Assembly: GCA_018400545.1 (NCBI GenBank)
Contig: JAGYLT010000156.1
Coordinates: 1-5,900 of the forward strand
DNA: 5,900 nt
Direction: 5' to 3'
Source: Bacteroidales bacterium
Lineage (GTDB): Bacteria; Bacteroidota; Bacteroidia; Bacteroidales; 4484-276
Every line of letters starts with the position of its first letter. The first letter of the stretch is position 1. Under the pieces are notes generated by a model that was given only the letters and a program-made list of their open reading frames with translations, made no database searches and had not been told where the DNA came from. Below are positions 1-5,416 of this stretch, piece by piece. The position numbers were made by a program, and so were the translations under genes.

Positions 1-201
1 ACCACCGAAACCATCGAAACACCTGCCGGATCTTTTGAATGCCTTAAAGTTACTGCAACAGTCATCACCAAATCGATGATGAGTATGGAGACCAAAACCA
101 TACAGTGGCTTGCTGAAGATATTGGAATCGTAAAAACTGAAAACCTGAACAAAAAAGGAAAGCTTGTTAGCTACCAGTTGCTCACAGGTATAGCGAAATA
201 A
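1..201 (+). CDS. C-terminal part of a DUF3108/TapB-like secreted protein (5' end outside window)
   Basis: The reading frame is open from base 1 to a TAA at 199-201, giving the last 66 residues of a protein. The visible part begins TTETIETPAGSFECLKV and continues with a W-L-A-E-D-I-G-I-V-K-T-E segment and a final short strand ending LLTGIAK. A 'TPAGSF-C-K' strand followed by 'W.A..IG.VK.E' is the pattern I associate with the beta-rich C-terminal half of DUF3108/TapB-like proteins, common secreted or periplasmic proteins of unknown role in Bacteroidota. The signal peptide and start lie outside the window. A strong terminator directly follows, so this gene ends its transcription unit and is not part of the next cluster. 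The coding call is firm because frame, stop and terminator agree. The family call is from memory of the motif and is moderate. Confidence 0.75.
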   Translation, partial: TTETIETPAGSFECLKVTATVITKSMMSMETKTIQWLAEDIGIVKTENLNKKGKLVSYQLLTGIAK

Positions 202-213
202 TTTCAATTTCAT

Positions 214-250
214 AAAAAAATATAGCTCCGATAATCCGGGGCTTTTTTTG
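214..250 (+). terminator. Rho-independent terminator after the DUF3108/TapB-like gene
   Basis: A 7-bp stem AGCTCCG (224-230) pairs with CGGGGCT (237-243), with one T·G wobble and a 6-nt ATAATC loop. A run of seven T (243-249) follows. An A7 run (214-220) lies just upstream of the stem, so the structure could also act weakly in the opposite direction. It begins 12 nt after the stop codon of the upstream gene. Confidence 0.85.
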
Positions 251-350
251 TGTTTGGTGCGTTCCTTTTTTGTTCATGAAAAATCAATTATCACGAAAAC
301 TTCCTTTATCTTAATTATCCTGCAAACTCAGGAATTTTTCGAATCAACAC

Positions 351-384
351 TTTCTCAGGATAAAATAATATTTAGCTACTTTTA
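351..384 (+). promoter_or_regulatory. Candidate Bacteroidota-type promoter for the ATPase-like/MscS cluster
   Basis: TACTTTTA (377-384) matches the -7 consensus TAnnTTTG except at the last base. TTTC (351-354) lies 22 nt upstream as a weak -33 element. Transcription would start near 388-391, leaving a leader of only about 12-15 nt before the ATG at 403. The rest of the 202-402 spacer shows a short TCCTG/CAGGA hairpin (318-333) and two direct copies of CTCAGGA (327-333 and 354-360), the second overlapping the proposed -33 region. This is motif matching by eye; a promoter is expected here because the preceding terminator isolates the cluster. Confidence 0.3.
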
Positions 385-402
385 CCATGTAATTGTGTGT
401 TC

Positions 403-3400
403 ATGGAAACAGTTAATACCATAAAAAACGAGGAGATTTTAGCATTTCAGGAACGATGTGCAGAGCAGGCCGAAAAGGAGTTGAATGCAGTTATTGATGG
501 GCATGTAAATGAACTTTCGAGGATTGTAAAAGCGTTTAAAACCCGACATGAAAAACTCACTGCTGCTGTTAAAAAAAAGCCTGACGATATTAAAAGCCTG
601 CGGGATTTCAATACCAGCCTGCTGAAAATGCTGGAGAAATACCAGCAAAATATTAAGGATAATCAACAGAACCATATACTGGAAAAATACAATGCCTCAC
701 TCAAAGAGGTTTTTGCAGAGTTGCCGGCAATTATAACCCGCCGTGAACTGTTTGAGCCATACGGGCTAAAAACCGGTAATTTACTCCAGTTATTGAAGAA
801 GGTATCCATCAACACTGGTTTTTTCATACGCAGAAATGGTATCGCTTTTATAAATCTGTTTCGTGTAATTTTTAAGCGCAAAGCTAAGGAAACCAAAATT
901 TACAGAACACGTAAATTGCCTTTTCGCAATATGGCCATGTATTATATTGGTGATGGTGTAAAGCCCGGTATGACTGAATTGGTGGGTAATTTTATGAAAC
1001 TGAAAAGTAGCGTGCTCTATAGGTTGTGGGATTTTAATGACCATATTGATGAGGGCCTGCAAAATCATGTTTCAGCAAATGATTCAACTGATCTTGCCGA
1101 ACTTTTTGATGCAGAAAAATTCAATCAGCTTTTCGATGAGATTAATGCAGAAGTGGTTGCTGCAAAATCGGAGTTCAATGGCAAGTCAAAGGAGATTGTT
1201 CAGGAAGCTTTTGAGAAGTTCGATGTAGCCGCCACCAGAGTTGATACGCCTGAACTCGCTGTAAAAACCTATCTTAAAAAGGCTTTGACGGTATTCAGTG
1301 AGGAAACAAATGCGGAATTTACAAACACTGTAACCAGGTGGGGAAATACCCAAATTACACTTTTAGATGATTGGATGGTTGATGTTGAGGTGATTCAGCT
1401 TTATTATTCTGTGCTGTCGGATTTCAATGTGCTTAAAAAAAACGTCGGTCAATTTGTAAACAAGCATATTGCTGAAGACCTTGAAGGTTTGAGTAGTTTT
1501 ATCAATAAATCGGCAGCACGAATCGAAAAAGCAGCAGTATCTGCCAAACAGGAAAAACAAACACTGATCAATGAGCGGAAAATCATCAACCAGGATTTTA
1601 CGGATAAATTGCTTACCCGCTCTATCGAAGAAATCTCAGTCAGTTACACCGACGACATCGAGCGTTTCAGGCAAAATACCATAAATCTGGCAGCAAAGGT
1701 TTCAGCAAAACGTGGATTTGTGCATAATGCCAAGTATGACCGGGGAATTCACACCAGCGAAATTAAATATCTTTCACCGCGAGAACTCCTGAATTTTGAG
1801 GCTATTCCGCACTTTCAGAAAGCTGTAAACACCGTCAGAGAGCAGGTGGAAGCTTCTCTGGAAAAGGCAAAGCTAAAGTTGCTGTCCTCAGGAACAGTTT
1901 GCGATTTTAGCCTTGAATCAGCATTGATGCTTTTGGATCAGAAAAAAACAAGTTATAAAGCATCGCAGCAAGTGGCAACCGAAGGCTATCAACGTGCCAT
2001 AATAAATATTGAGGAAGCAAGTGAGCAAATCAAAAAAATTGTTGAACAACCCCTGTCAAGTCTGCAATCGGCTATTCATGATTTTAATGCTGAAATCCAA
2101 AAATTAAAAAATACAGAAAATATTCTGGAACTCAATATCCGGATTGTCAGGATCAGGACCATAGAAAGATCAAAAAAAGCGCGCCACGAGGCTGTCCAGA
2201 TGATAAAAAATATTGTTCCGATAGCGATTGCATTAGCGAAGGATAAGGTGTCGCAAACATCCGGAGCGATGGATAGCCTGAAAAGCAGGATAGGTATTGC
2301 CACCCAAAAAAAACATATTTCTTACGAAGTTTCAGAGTTTATAAGCCAGGCAGAAGCATCTCTCAAAAAACTCCCATTTATTTACCAGCGATTGTATCAA
2401 ATCCAACCTACTGATGAAGATCGTTTTTTTGTGAACAGGACGGAAGAAATTGATATGCTGAATAATGCTTTTGAAGTCTGGCTGAAGGAACGTTATGTTA
2501 CCACTGCAATCATTGGTGAAAAAGGAAGCGGTATTACCTCGCTGATTACCTATTTTATAAACAGGCTGCAAACAGATTCCTCCATTATTCATCAAACCAT
2601 CGAGCAAAAAATATCTCAGCAGGAACAATATTTTAAAACTTTTGCAGAAATACTCGGGCAGGAATCTTTTAATTCCAATGAGGAGATCATCGCTTACCTG
2701 AACAAAAAACAGGAGAAGCCCATTATCATCATGGAAAATATGCAGCATGCATTCCTGAAAAAAGTTGGCGGACTGGATTGCCAGCGTTTGTTTTTCGACC
2801 TGATGGCCAACACAGCCAAAAATGTTTTCTGGGTTGCTGGTTATACCTCAAACTCCTGGGAATACCTCGATCAGGTAATTCACATCTCCGATAATTTTGT
2901 GAAGGAAGTGCGGTTGCAGCCCCTGGGGAGCCAAAGTCTGATGGAAATTATCTATAAGCGAAATAATCTGAGTGGTTACAAACTCAGGTTTGAACCCACG
3001 GAAGAAGATGCAGAGACACGTTGGTATAAAAAGGCTGACGAGAAAGAACGAAATAGAATATTGCGAAAAAACTTTTTTAATAATCTGGCACTATGGTCAA
3101 ACGGTAACGTGAGCTTATCGCAGCTATACTGGCTGCATTCCACGCGGGATGTTAGCGAAGATACCATTAATATCGGGTCGTCCATCGATATTGATCTGTC
3201 ATTTGTAAAAACCATAAAAGCAGAGTATTTATTTGCATTGCATGCCATACTCATCCATGACGGCCTCACGCTAAAGGCATATTCCGAAGTGTTTAGCCAA
3301 TCCGAGTCTCAATCCCGGAATATGCTCATTCCCATGTTGGAAAAAGGGCTGTTGATCAGGCCACGGGAAAAATTTAATATCAACCCGATCGTTTTCAGGC

Positions 3401-3441
3401 AGGTGATCAACTTGCTGCGATCCAGGAATTTTATCAGTTGA
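403..3441 (+). CDS. Large coiled-coil protein with degenerate P-loop NTPase module and C-terminal winged-helix-like tail
   Basis: This is a 1012-residue, probably cytoplasmic protein with no signal peptide and no convincing membrane span. Residues 1 to about 110 and about 300-660 are charged and helix-rich, with coiled-coil character (clear near 547-600). A basic patch lies at 158-175, after a hydrophobic/basic stretch at 136-157. A 'RFFVNR' box (674-679) introduces the NTPase module, as in ORC/STAND-like AAA+ proteins. The P-loop is GEKGSGIT (705-712), with Ile711 where the catalytic lysine should be. The Walker B-like strand is PIIIMENMQHAF (773-784), with Glu778 in place of the usual Asp. 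A sensor-1-like strand VFWVAGYTSNSW is at 808-819. Residues about 941-1012 resemble a winged helix and end in 'NPIVFRQVINLLRSRN'. The start is ATG 403; a GTG at 397 would add two residues, and no Shine-Dalgarno sequence is seen. The stop is 1 nt before the MscS gene. Function is unknown; a role as channel partner or regulator is inference from gene order. Confidence 0.9.
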   Translation: METVNTIKNEEILAFQERCAEQAEKELNAVIDGHVNELSRIVKAFKTRHEKLTAAVKKKPDDIKSLRDFNTSLLKMLEKYQQNIKDNQQNHILEKYNASLKEVFAELPAIITRRELFEPYGLKTGNLLQLLKKVSINTGFFIRRNGIAFINLFRVIFKRKAKETKIYRTRKLPFRNMAMYYIGDGVKPGMTELVGNFMKLKSSVLYRLWDFNDHIDEGLQNHVSANDSTDLAELFDAEKFNQLFDEINAEVVAAKSEFNGKSKEIVQEAFEKFDVAATRVDTPELAVKTYLKKALTVFSEETNAEFTNTVTRWGNTQITLLDDWMVDVEVIQLYYSVLSDFNVLKKNVGQFVNKHIAEDLEGLSSFINKSAARIEKAAVSAKQEKQTLINERKIINQDFTDKLLTRSIEEISVSYTDDIERFRQNTINLAAKVSAKRGFVHNAKYDRGIHTSEIKYLSPRELLNFEAIPHFQKAVNTVREQVEASLEKAKLKLLSSGTVCDFSLESALMLLDQKKTSYKASQQVATEGYQRAIINIEEASEQIKKIVEQPLSSLQSAIHDFNAEIQKLKNTENILELNIRIVRIRTIERSKKARHEAVQMIKNIVPIAIALAKDKVSQTSGAMDSLKSRIGIATQKKHISYEVSEFISQAEASLKKLPFIYQRLYQIQPTDEDRFFVNRTEEIDMLNNAFEVWLKERYVTTAIIGEKGSGITSLITYFINRLQTDSSIIHQTIEQKISQQEQYFKTFAEILGQESFNSNEEIIAYLNKKQEKPIIIMENMQHAFLKKVGGLDCQRLFFDLMANTAKNVFWVAGYTSNSWEYLDQVIHISDNFVKEVRLQPLGSQSLMEIIYKRNNLSGYKLRFEPTEEDAETRWYKKADEKERNRILRKNFFNNLALWSNGNVSLSQLYWLHSTRDVSEDTINIGSSIDIDLSFVKTIKAEYLFALHAILIHDGLTLKAYSEVFSQSESQSRNMLIPMLEKGLLIRPREKFNINPIVFRQVINLLRSRNFIS

Positions 3442-3442
3442 A

Positions 3443-4465
3443 ATGAATAAAACTATTTTCATATTTCTGTTTTTTTTGGTTGGGTTTTCAACCGATTTGG
3501 TGGGTTTCAACCCTGACACAGCAAATGTTACGGTTGACACATTATCCGGCAAAGTACACTCATCCACCGATGTGGATACCGTATCGAAACCCGTAGATGA
3601 TGTTGTTCAAAAACAGTCGCGGGATACCACGTCAAGACGGGGATTATTGGATGAGGTTGGTGAAAATGTGCCGGAGAAACCGAGAGATGTGCTTAAATCG
3701 ATTTCATTCTCCAAGATATTCTGGACCCTTATCCTGCTTGCTTTAGGGTATTACCTGGTTAAGCTGTTTGTAAAAATACTAACGCTCCTTGCCGAGAAAA
3801 GTACCAGGCTGAGAATTTCTATTAAAGGCCTTATCCCTGTGTTCAGGATTATAATCTGGACAATCATCATTTTTGCCATTGTGAAGGGCATCTACAACCC
3901 GCCTATTCAATCTGTAATTGCTTTAACGGCATCGGTGGGTATTGCCGTGGGTTTTGCCGCCCAGGACCTGCTCAAAAATGTTTTCGGTGGTGTGGCATTG
4001 CTGCTCGACCGGCCGTTTCTGGTGGGTGATAAAATAGATACAGGAAAACACTATGGAGAGGTAATCGAAATCGGCCTCAGAGCAACCCGCATTGTTACTG
4101 CGGATGATTCGGTGGTGTCGGTGCCGAATGCCGAGTTGATCAATACTGCAGTTTCCAACTCCAACTCAGGTGAATTGAATTGCCAGGTAGTGGCCGAAAT
4201 ATACCTGCCCATTGACGTGGATACGCAGGTTGTGCGGAAAATCGCCATCGAAACAGCGCAGGTTTCCAAATATGTTTATCTGAAAAAACCCATTGTTGTA
4301 TTGTTTTTCAACGAGGTAAAGGAAAGGCGCTCCTACCTGAAGATGCGGTTGAAGGCGTATGTTATGGATATCCGTTATGAGTTCCAGTTTAAAAGTGATC
4401 TGACTGAAATTGTGATTCGTGAATTGTTGAAGGAGCATGTGATTTCTAAAGATGATTTGTTTTAG
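3443..4465 (+). CDS. MscS-family mechanosensitive ion channel
   Basis: This 340-residue inner-membrane protein should form a tension-gated channel that releases ions and small solutes on hypo-osmotic shock. Residues 1-22 form an N-terminal hydrophobic segment, a signal peptide or first membrane helix. A Thr/Asp/Val-rich, probably periplasmic linker runs to about 86. Membrane helices follow at about 92-113 and 130-150, then the pore helix at about 155-188. The hallmark segment is VGIAVGFAAQDLLKNVFGG (165-183), followed by DRPFLVGDKI (189-198). Aligned by eye to E. coli MscS, Q174 matches Q112, D175 the G113 hinge, and I167/F171 the pore-seal leucines L105/L109. The beta domain continues with ATRIVTADDSVVSVPNAELI and an alpha/beta cytoplasmic domain to the end. 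Size is near that of the minimal MscS (286 residues) plus the linker. The start lies 1 nt after the previous stop, without an obvious ribosome site, so coupled translation is likely. Confidence 0.95.
   Translation: MNKTIFIFLFFLVGFSTDLVGFNPDTANVTVDTLSGKVHSSTDVDTVSKPVDDVVQKQSRDTTSRRGLLDEVGENVPEKPRDVLKSISFSKIFWTLILLALGYYLVKLFVKILTLLAEKSTRLRISIKGLIPVFRIIIWTIIIFAIVKGIYNPPIQSVIALTASVGIAVGFAAQDLLKNVFGGVALLLDRPFLVGDKIDTGKHYGEVIEIGLRATRIVTADDSVVSVPNAELINTAVSNSNSGELNCQVVAEIYLPIDVDTQVVRKIAIETAQVSKYVYLKKPIVVLFFNEVKERRSYLKMRLKAYVMDIRYEFQFKSDLTEIVIRELLKEHVISKDDLF
3476..3517 (+). repeat. Tandem 21-nt duplication coding LVGF-x-x-D twice
   Basis: Two adjacent 21-nt units (3476-3496 and 3497-3517) encode LVGFSTD and LVGFNPD, residues 12-18 and 19-25 of the MscS protein. 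At DNA level the copies align with small compensating single-base gaps. The first contains GGTTG (3478-3482) facing CAACC (3489-3493), a short inverted repeat. The unit spans the end of the N-terminal hydrophobic segment, so the duplication lengthens the signal peptide or first helix and its exit region. Confidence 0.6.
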
Positions 4466-4494
4466 CACGAACTGGTATGTCCCTGTCAAAGTAT

Positions 4495-4502
4495 TATTTT
4501 TG
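4495..4502 (+). promoter_or_regulatory. Possible -7 promoter element for the 178-residue membrane protein
   Basis: TATTTTTG matches the TAnnTTTG -7 consensus exactly and lies 6 nt before the ATG at 4509. No TTTG occurs at the proper distance upstream; the -33 region reads around ACTGG. If active, it would produce an almost leaderless transcript for the last gene of the cluster. The site may equally be a chance match in an AT-rich 43-nt gap. Confidence 0.2.
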
Positions 4503-4508
4503 CGCACC

Positions 4509-5045
4509 ATGAAAAAAGCCGGCATCATATCATTGTTGTTGATCATCCTGTTTCAAATGGTTGGCGTATTCATGCTTTTCAAGATTAAGCAGGCCGAAAT
4601 AAGGCAGGAGGTGAAGATGCGCATAAAATCCGGAGTCCCCGAAGGAGAAATCACGGTTTTGCGGTTCGATAGCCGGATAAAGAATGATTTGCTCTGGATA
4701 GAAGATCATGAGTTCGTTTACAAAGATCACATGTATGATGTTGTGAAAACCACCCGTGAAGGCCATTTTGTGAACTATCATTGCCTGCCCGACACGCTTG
4801 AAACCAGACTCTTTAAAAACCTGAACAGGGTGGTGGCCAATGAGATGAACCGGGATAAGACCAATTCGAAACAGAAGTATCATATTGCAGTGAACTGGTT
4901 TTATCCGGATGCCGGGGGCATTATTTTTTTTAATAACCAAAAAATCGATAAAATAACTGTCCAATACCGGTTTGCTGTTATCAGCCAAATCAACACACCC
5001 GACCCTCCACCGCCCAAAAGGATGATTATTCAAGGCATTCTTTAA
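4509..5045 (+). CDS. Single-pass membrane protein of unknown function, 178 residues
   Basis: The protein starts MKKAGIIS and has one hydrophobic segment at about 4-24, with no clear signal cleavage site, so it is probably an N-terminally anchored membrane protein with its bulk outside the cytoplasm. A charged amphipathic stretch follows, KIKQAEIRQEVKMRIKSGVPEGE (about 25-47, lysine/arginine/glutamate rich). Then comes a compact region with W63, the FVYKDHMYDVVKT strand pair (69-81) and an F-V-N-Y-H-C segment (87-92). It ends in a proline-rich tail with PDPPPPK (164-170). The layout of one helix, a charged 'IR-E-K--IK-GVPE' stretch and a 'Y--C--D--E--LF' segment resembles small uncharacterised proteins I recall from other Bacteroidota; I know of no assigned function. 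An upstream in-frame ATG at 4452 would overlap the MscS gene by 14 nt and put 19 extra residues before the membrane segment, so ATG 4509 is preferred. It lies 43 nt after the MscS stop and is probably in the same transcription unit. Confidence 0.85.
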   Translation: MKKAGIISLLLIILFQMVGVFMLFKIKQAEIRQEVKMRIKSGVPEGEITVLRFDSRIKNDLLWIEDHEFVYKDHMYDVVKTTREGHFVNYHCLPDTLETRLFKNLNRVVANEMNRDKTNSKQKYHIAVNWFYPDAGGIIFFNNQKIDKITVQYRFAVISQINTPDPPPPKRMIIQGIL

Positions 5046-5046
5046 A

Positions 5047-5072
5047 CGGGAACATTTAAGCATATGTTTCCG
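5047..5072 (+). terminator. Stem-loop directly after the cluster's last stop codon, without a T run
   Basis: CGGGAACAT (5047-5055) pairs with ATGTTTCCG (5064-5072) in a 9-bp stem with one G·T wobble and an 8-nt loop. It starts 2 nt after the TAA of the 178-residue gene. The bases after it (GGTACACAGG) contain no T run, so it is not a typical intrinsic terminator. It may mark the mRNA 3' end by protecting it from exonucleases, or work with Rho. Confidence 0.4.
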
Positions 5073-5142
5073 GGTACACAGGAACCTGAGTCCGAAATAT
5101 GATCGTTTTATAATCATGGGTTTAAGGGTTTAGTTGAAAAAC

Positions 5143-5173
5143 TTTGTGTAACCTTTCTGTTTTAGTGCTTTTG
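5143..5173 (+). promoter_or_regulatory. Candidate distal promoter of the TonB-dependent receptor gene
   Basis: TTTG (5143-5146), a 19-nt spacer and TGCTTTTG (5166-5173) match the Bacteroidota primary sigma pattern TTTG / TAnnTTTG at all but one defined position. Transcription would start near 5177-5180 and give an untranslated leader of about 240 nt before ATG 5417, containing the structured elements at 5311-5367. This is the best promoter match in the window. Confidence 0.45.
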
Positions 5174-5310
5174 TGGCTGAAAAAAATGCCACCTGCATTG
5201 TGATGTCTTTGGCACAAGACCGGAAGGTTTGAAGTAATCACCAATTTTTCCCTGCGAAACGCATTGAATTTTAGATGTTAACAAGGCTCTGATTAAATCG
5301 GGCCCAGGTC

Positions 5311-5339
5311 AATACCCGGCTCAAATTCTACCGGGTATT
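5311..5339. promoter_or_regulatory. Perfect 9-bp inverted repeat (operator or leader hairpin)
   Basis: AATACCCGG (5311-5319) and CCGGGTATT (5331-5339) are exact reverse complements separated by 11 nt. The half-site centres are 20 bp apart, about two helical turns, as expected for a dimeric DNA-binding regulator. As RNA the same sequence would form a stable stem-loop in the receptor leader. No T run follows, so it is not a standard terminator. The sequence alone does not decide between the two roles. Confidence 0.55.
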
Positions 5340-5341
5340 AA

Positions 5342-5367
5342 ACGCATGTTTTGCAGGCATGATGCGT
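5342..5367 (+). other. Short hairpin next to the 9-bp inverted repeat
   Basis: ACGCAT (5342-5347) pairs with ATGCGT (5362-5367) around a 14-nt loop. It starts 2 nt after the preceding inverted repeat, so the two could stack in a transcript from the distal promoter. Its loop contains the TTTG of the proposed proximal promoter. The stem is short and could be chance. Confidence 0.3.
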
Positions 5368-5381
5368 ATGTAATAATTTAA
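5350..5381 (+). promoter_or_regulatory. Candidate proximal promoter of the TonB-dependent receptor gene
   Basis: TTTG (5350-5353), a 20-nt spacer and TAATTTAA (5374-5381) form a weaker Bacteroidota-type promoter. The -33 element is exact; the -7 element deviates at its last two positions. The start would lie near 5387, giving a leader of about 30 nt. If this is the true promoter, the inverted repeat at 5311-5339 is upstream DNA and more likely an operator than an RNA structure. Confidence 0.3.
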
Positions 5382-5396
5382 TAATTTAATTATTAA
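5378..5396. promoter_or_regulatory. AT-rich palindrome with Fur/PerR-like half-sites
   Basis: TTAATAAT (5378-5385) and ATTATTAA (5389-5396) are perfect reverse complements around TTA. The core half-sites TAATAAT/ATTATTA differ by one base each from the TGATAAT/ATTATCA halves of the Fur 7-1-7 box, but the spacing is 3 instead of 1. A further direct copy of TAATAAT lies at 5371-5377. The palindrome sits over the -7/start region of the proximal promoter and 20 nt before the receptor ATG. AT-rich DNA gives such palindromes easily, so the operator reading is tentative. Confidence 0.3.
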
Positions 5397-5416
5397 GAAA
5401 TATCAGCTAAAAACTA

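Larger units (their letters stand above)
5046..5416. other. 371-bp gene-free control region between the cluster and the receptor gene
   Basis: I see no gene on either strand here; in-frame ATGs open only tiny frames of about 5-12 codons. From left to right it holds the post-operon stem-loop, a tandem GGGTTTAA/GGGTTTAG (5118-5133), a good promoter-like pair (5143-5173), a GTGGC/GCCAC inverted repeat at 5173-5177 and 5188-5192, a competing TGCCA/TGGCA pair at 5187-5191 and 5210-5214, a GGGCCC site (5300-5305), a perfect 9-bp inverted repeat (5311-5339), a 6-bp hairpin (5342-5367), a second promoter-like pair (5350-5381) and an AT-rich palindrome (5378-5396). None matches a cobalamin, TPP or other riboswitch consensus that I can recognise. 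Confidence 0.7.

Noticed and set aside
397..402. GTG at 397 as the start of the 1012-residue protein
   Set aside because: It would add only two residues (start codon and Phe) before an ATG in the same frame at 403, and neither has a Shine-Dalgarno sequence. ATG 403 is the simpler choice.
571..578. A8 runs at 571-578, 1435-1442 and about 2306-2313, and T8 at 3470-3477, as slippage or frameshift sites
   Set aside because: The frames continue intact through all of them, they encode ordinary Lys or Phe stretches, and such runs are frequent in AT-rich genomes. Only the G8 tract in the receptor seemed worth reporting as a possible switch.
2332..2748. Antisense open frame of 138 codons opposite the NTPase module
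   Set aside because: The + strand here encodes RFFVNR, P-loop and Walker B-like boxes in order. The antisense translation is cysteine/phenylalanine-rich with no motif.
4166..4546. Antisense open frame of 126 codons opposite the end of the MscS gene
   Set aside because: It is complementary to a well-supported MscS C-terminal domain and has no recognisable content.
4530..5117. Antisense open frame of 195 codons opposite the 178-residue gene
   Set aside because: It lies almost wholly opposite a better-supported gene with a clear membrane segment and operon position. Its translation shows no recognisable domain, so it is a shadow frame.
5118..5133. Tandem GGGTTTAA/GGGTTTAG resembling a telomere-type repeat
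   Set aside because: Only two units are present and the surroundings are clearly bacterial; most likely chance.
5173..5230. Riboswitch-like sequence (GCCACCTG, GACCGGAAGG) in the receptor leader
   Set aside because: I looked for cobalamin and TPP riboswitch signature boxes and did not find the conserved blocks in order. Only generic short pairings are present.
5203..5232. Short leader peptide frame (ATG 5203, nine residues) in the receptor leader
   Set aside because: There is no ribosome site, no run of regulatory codons, and several equally short frames occur nearby.
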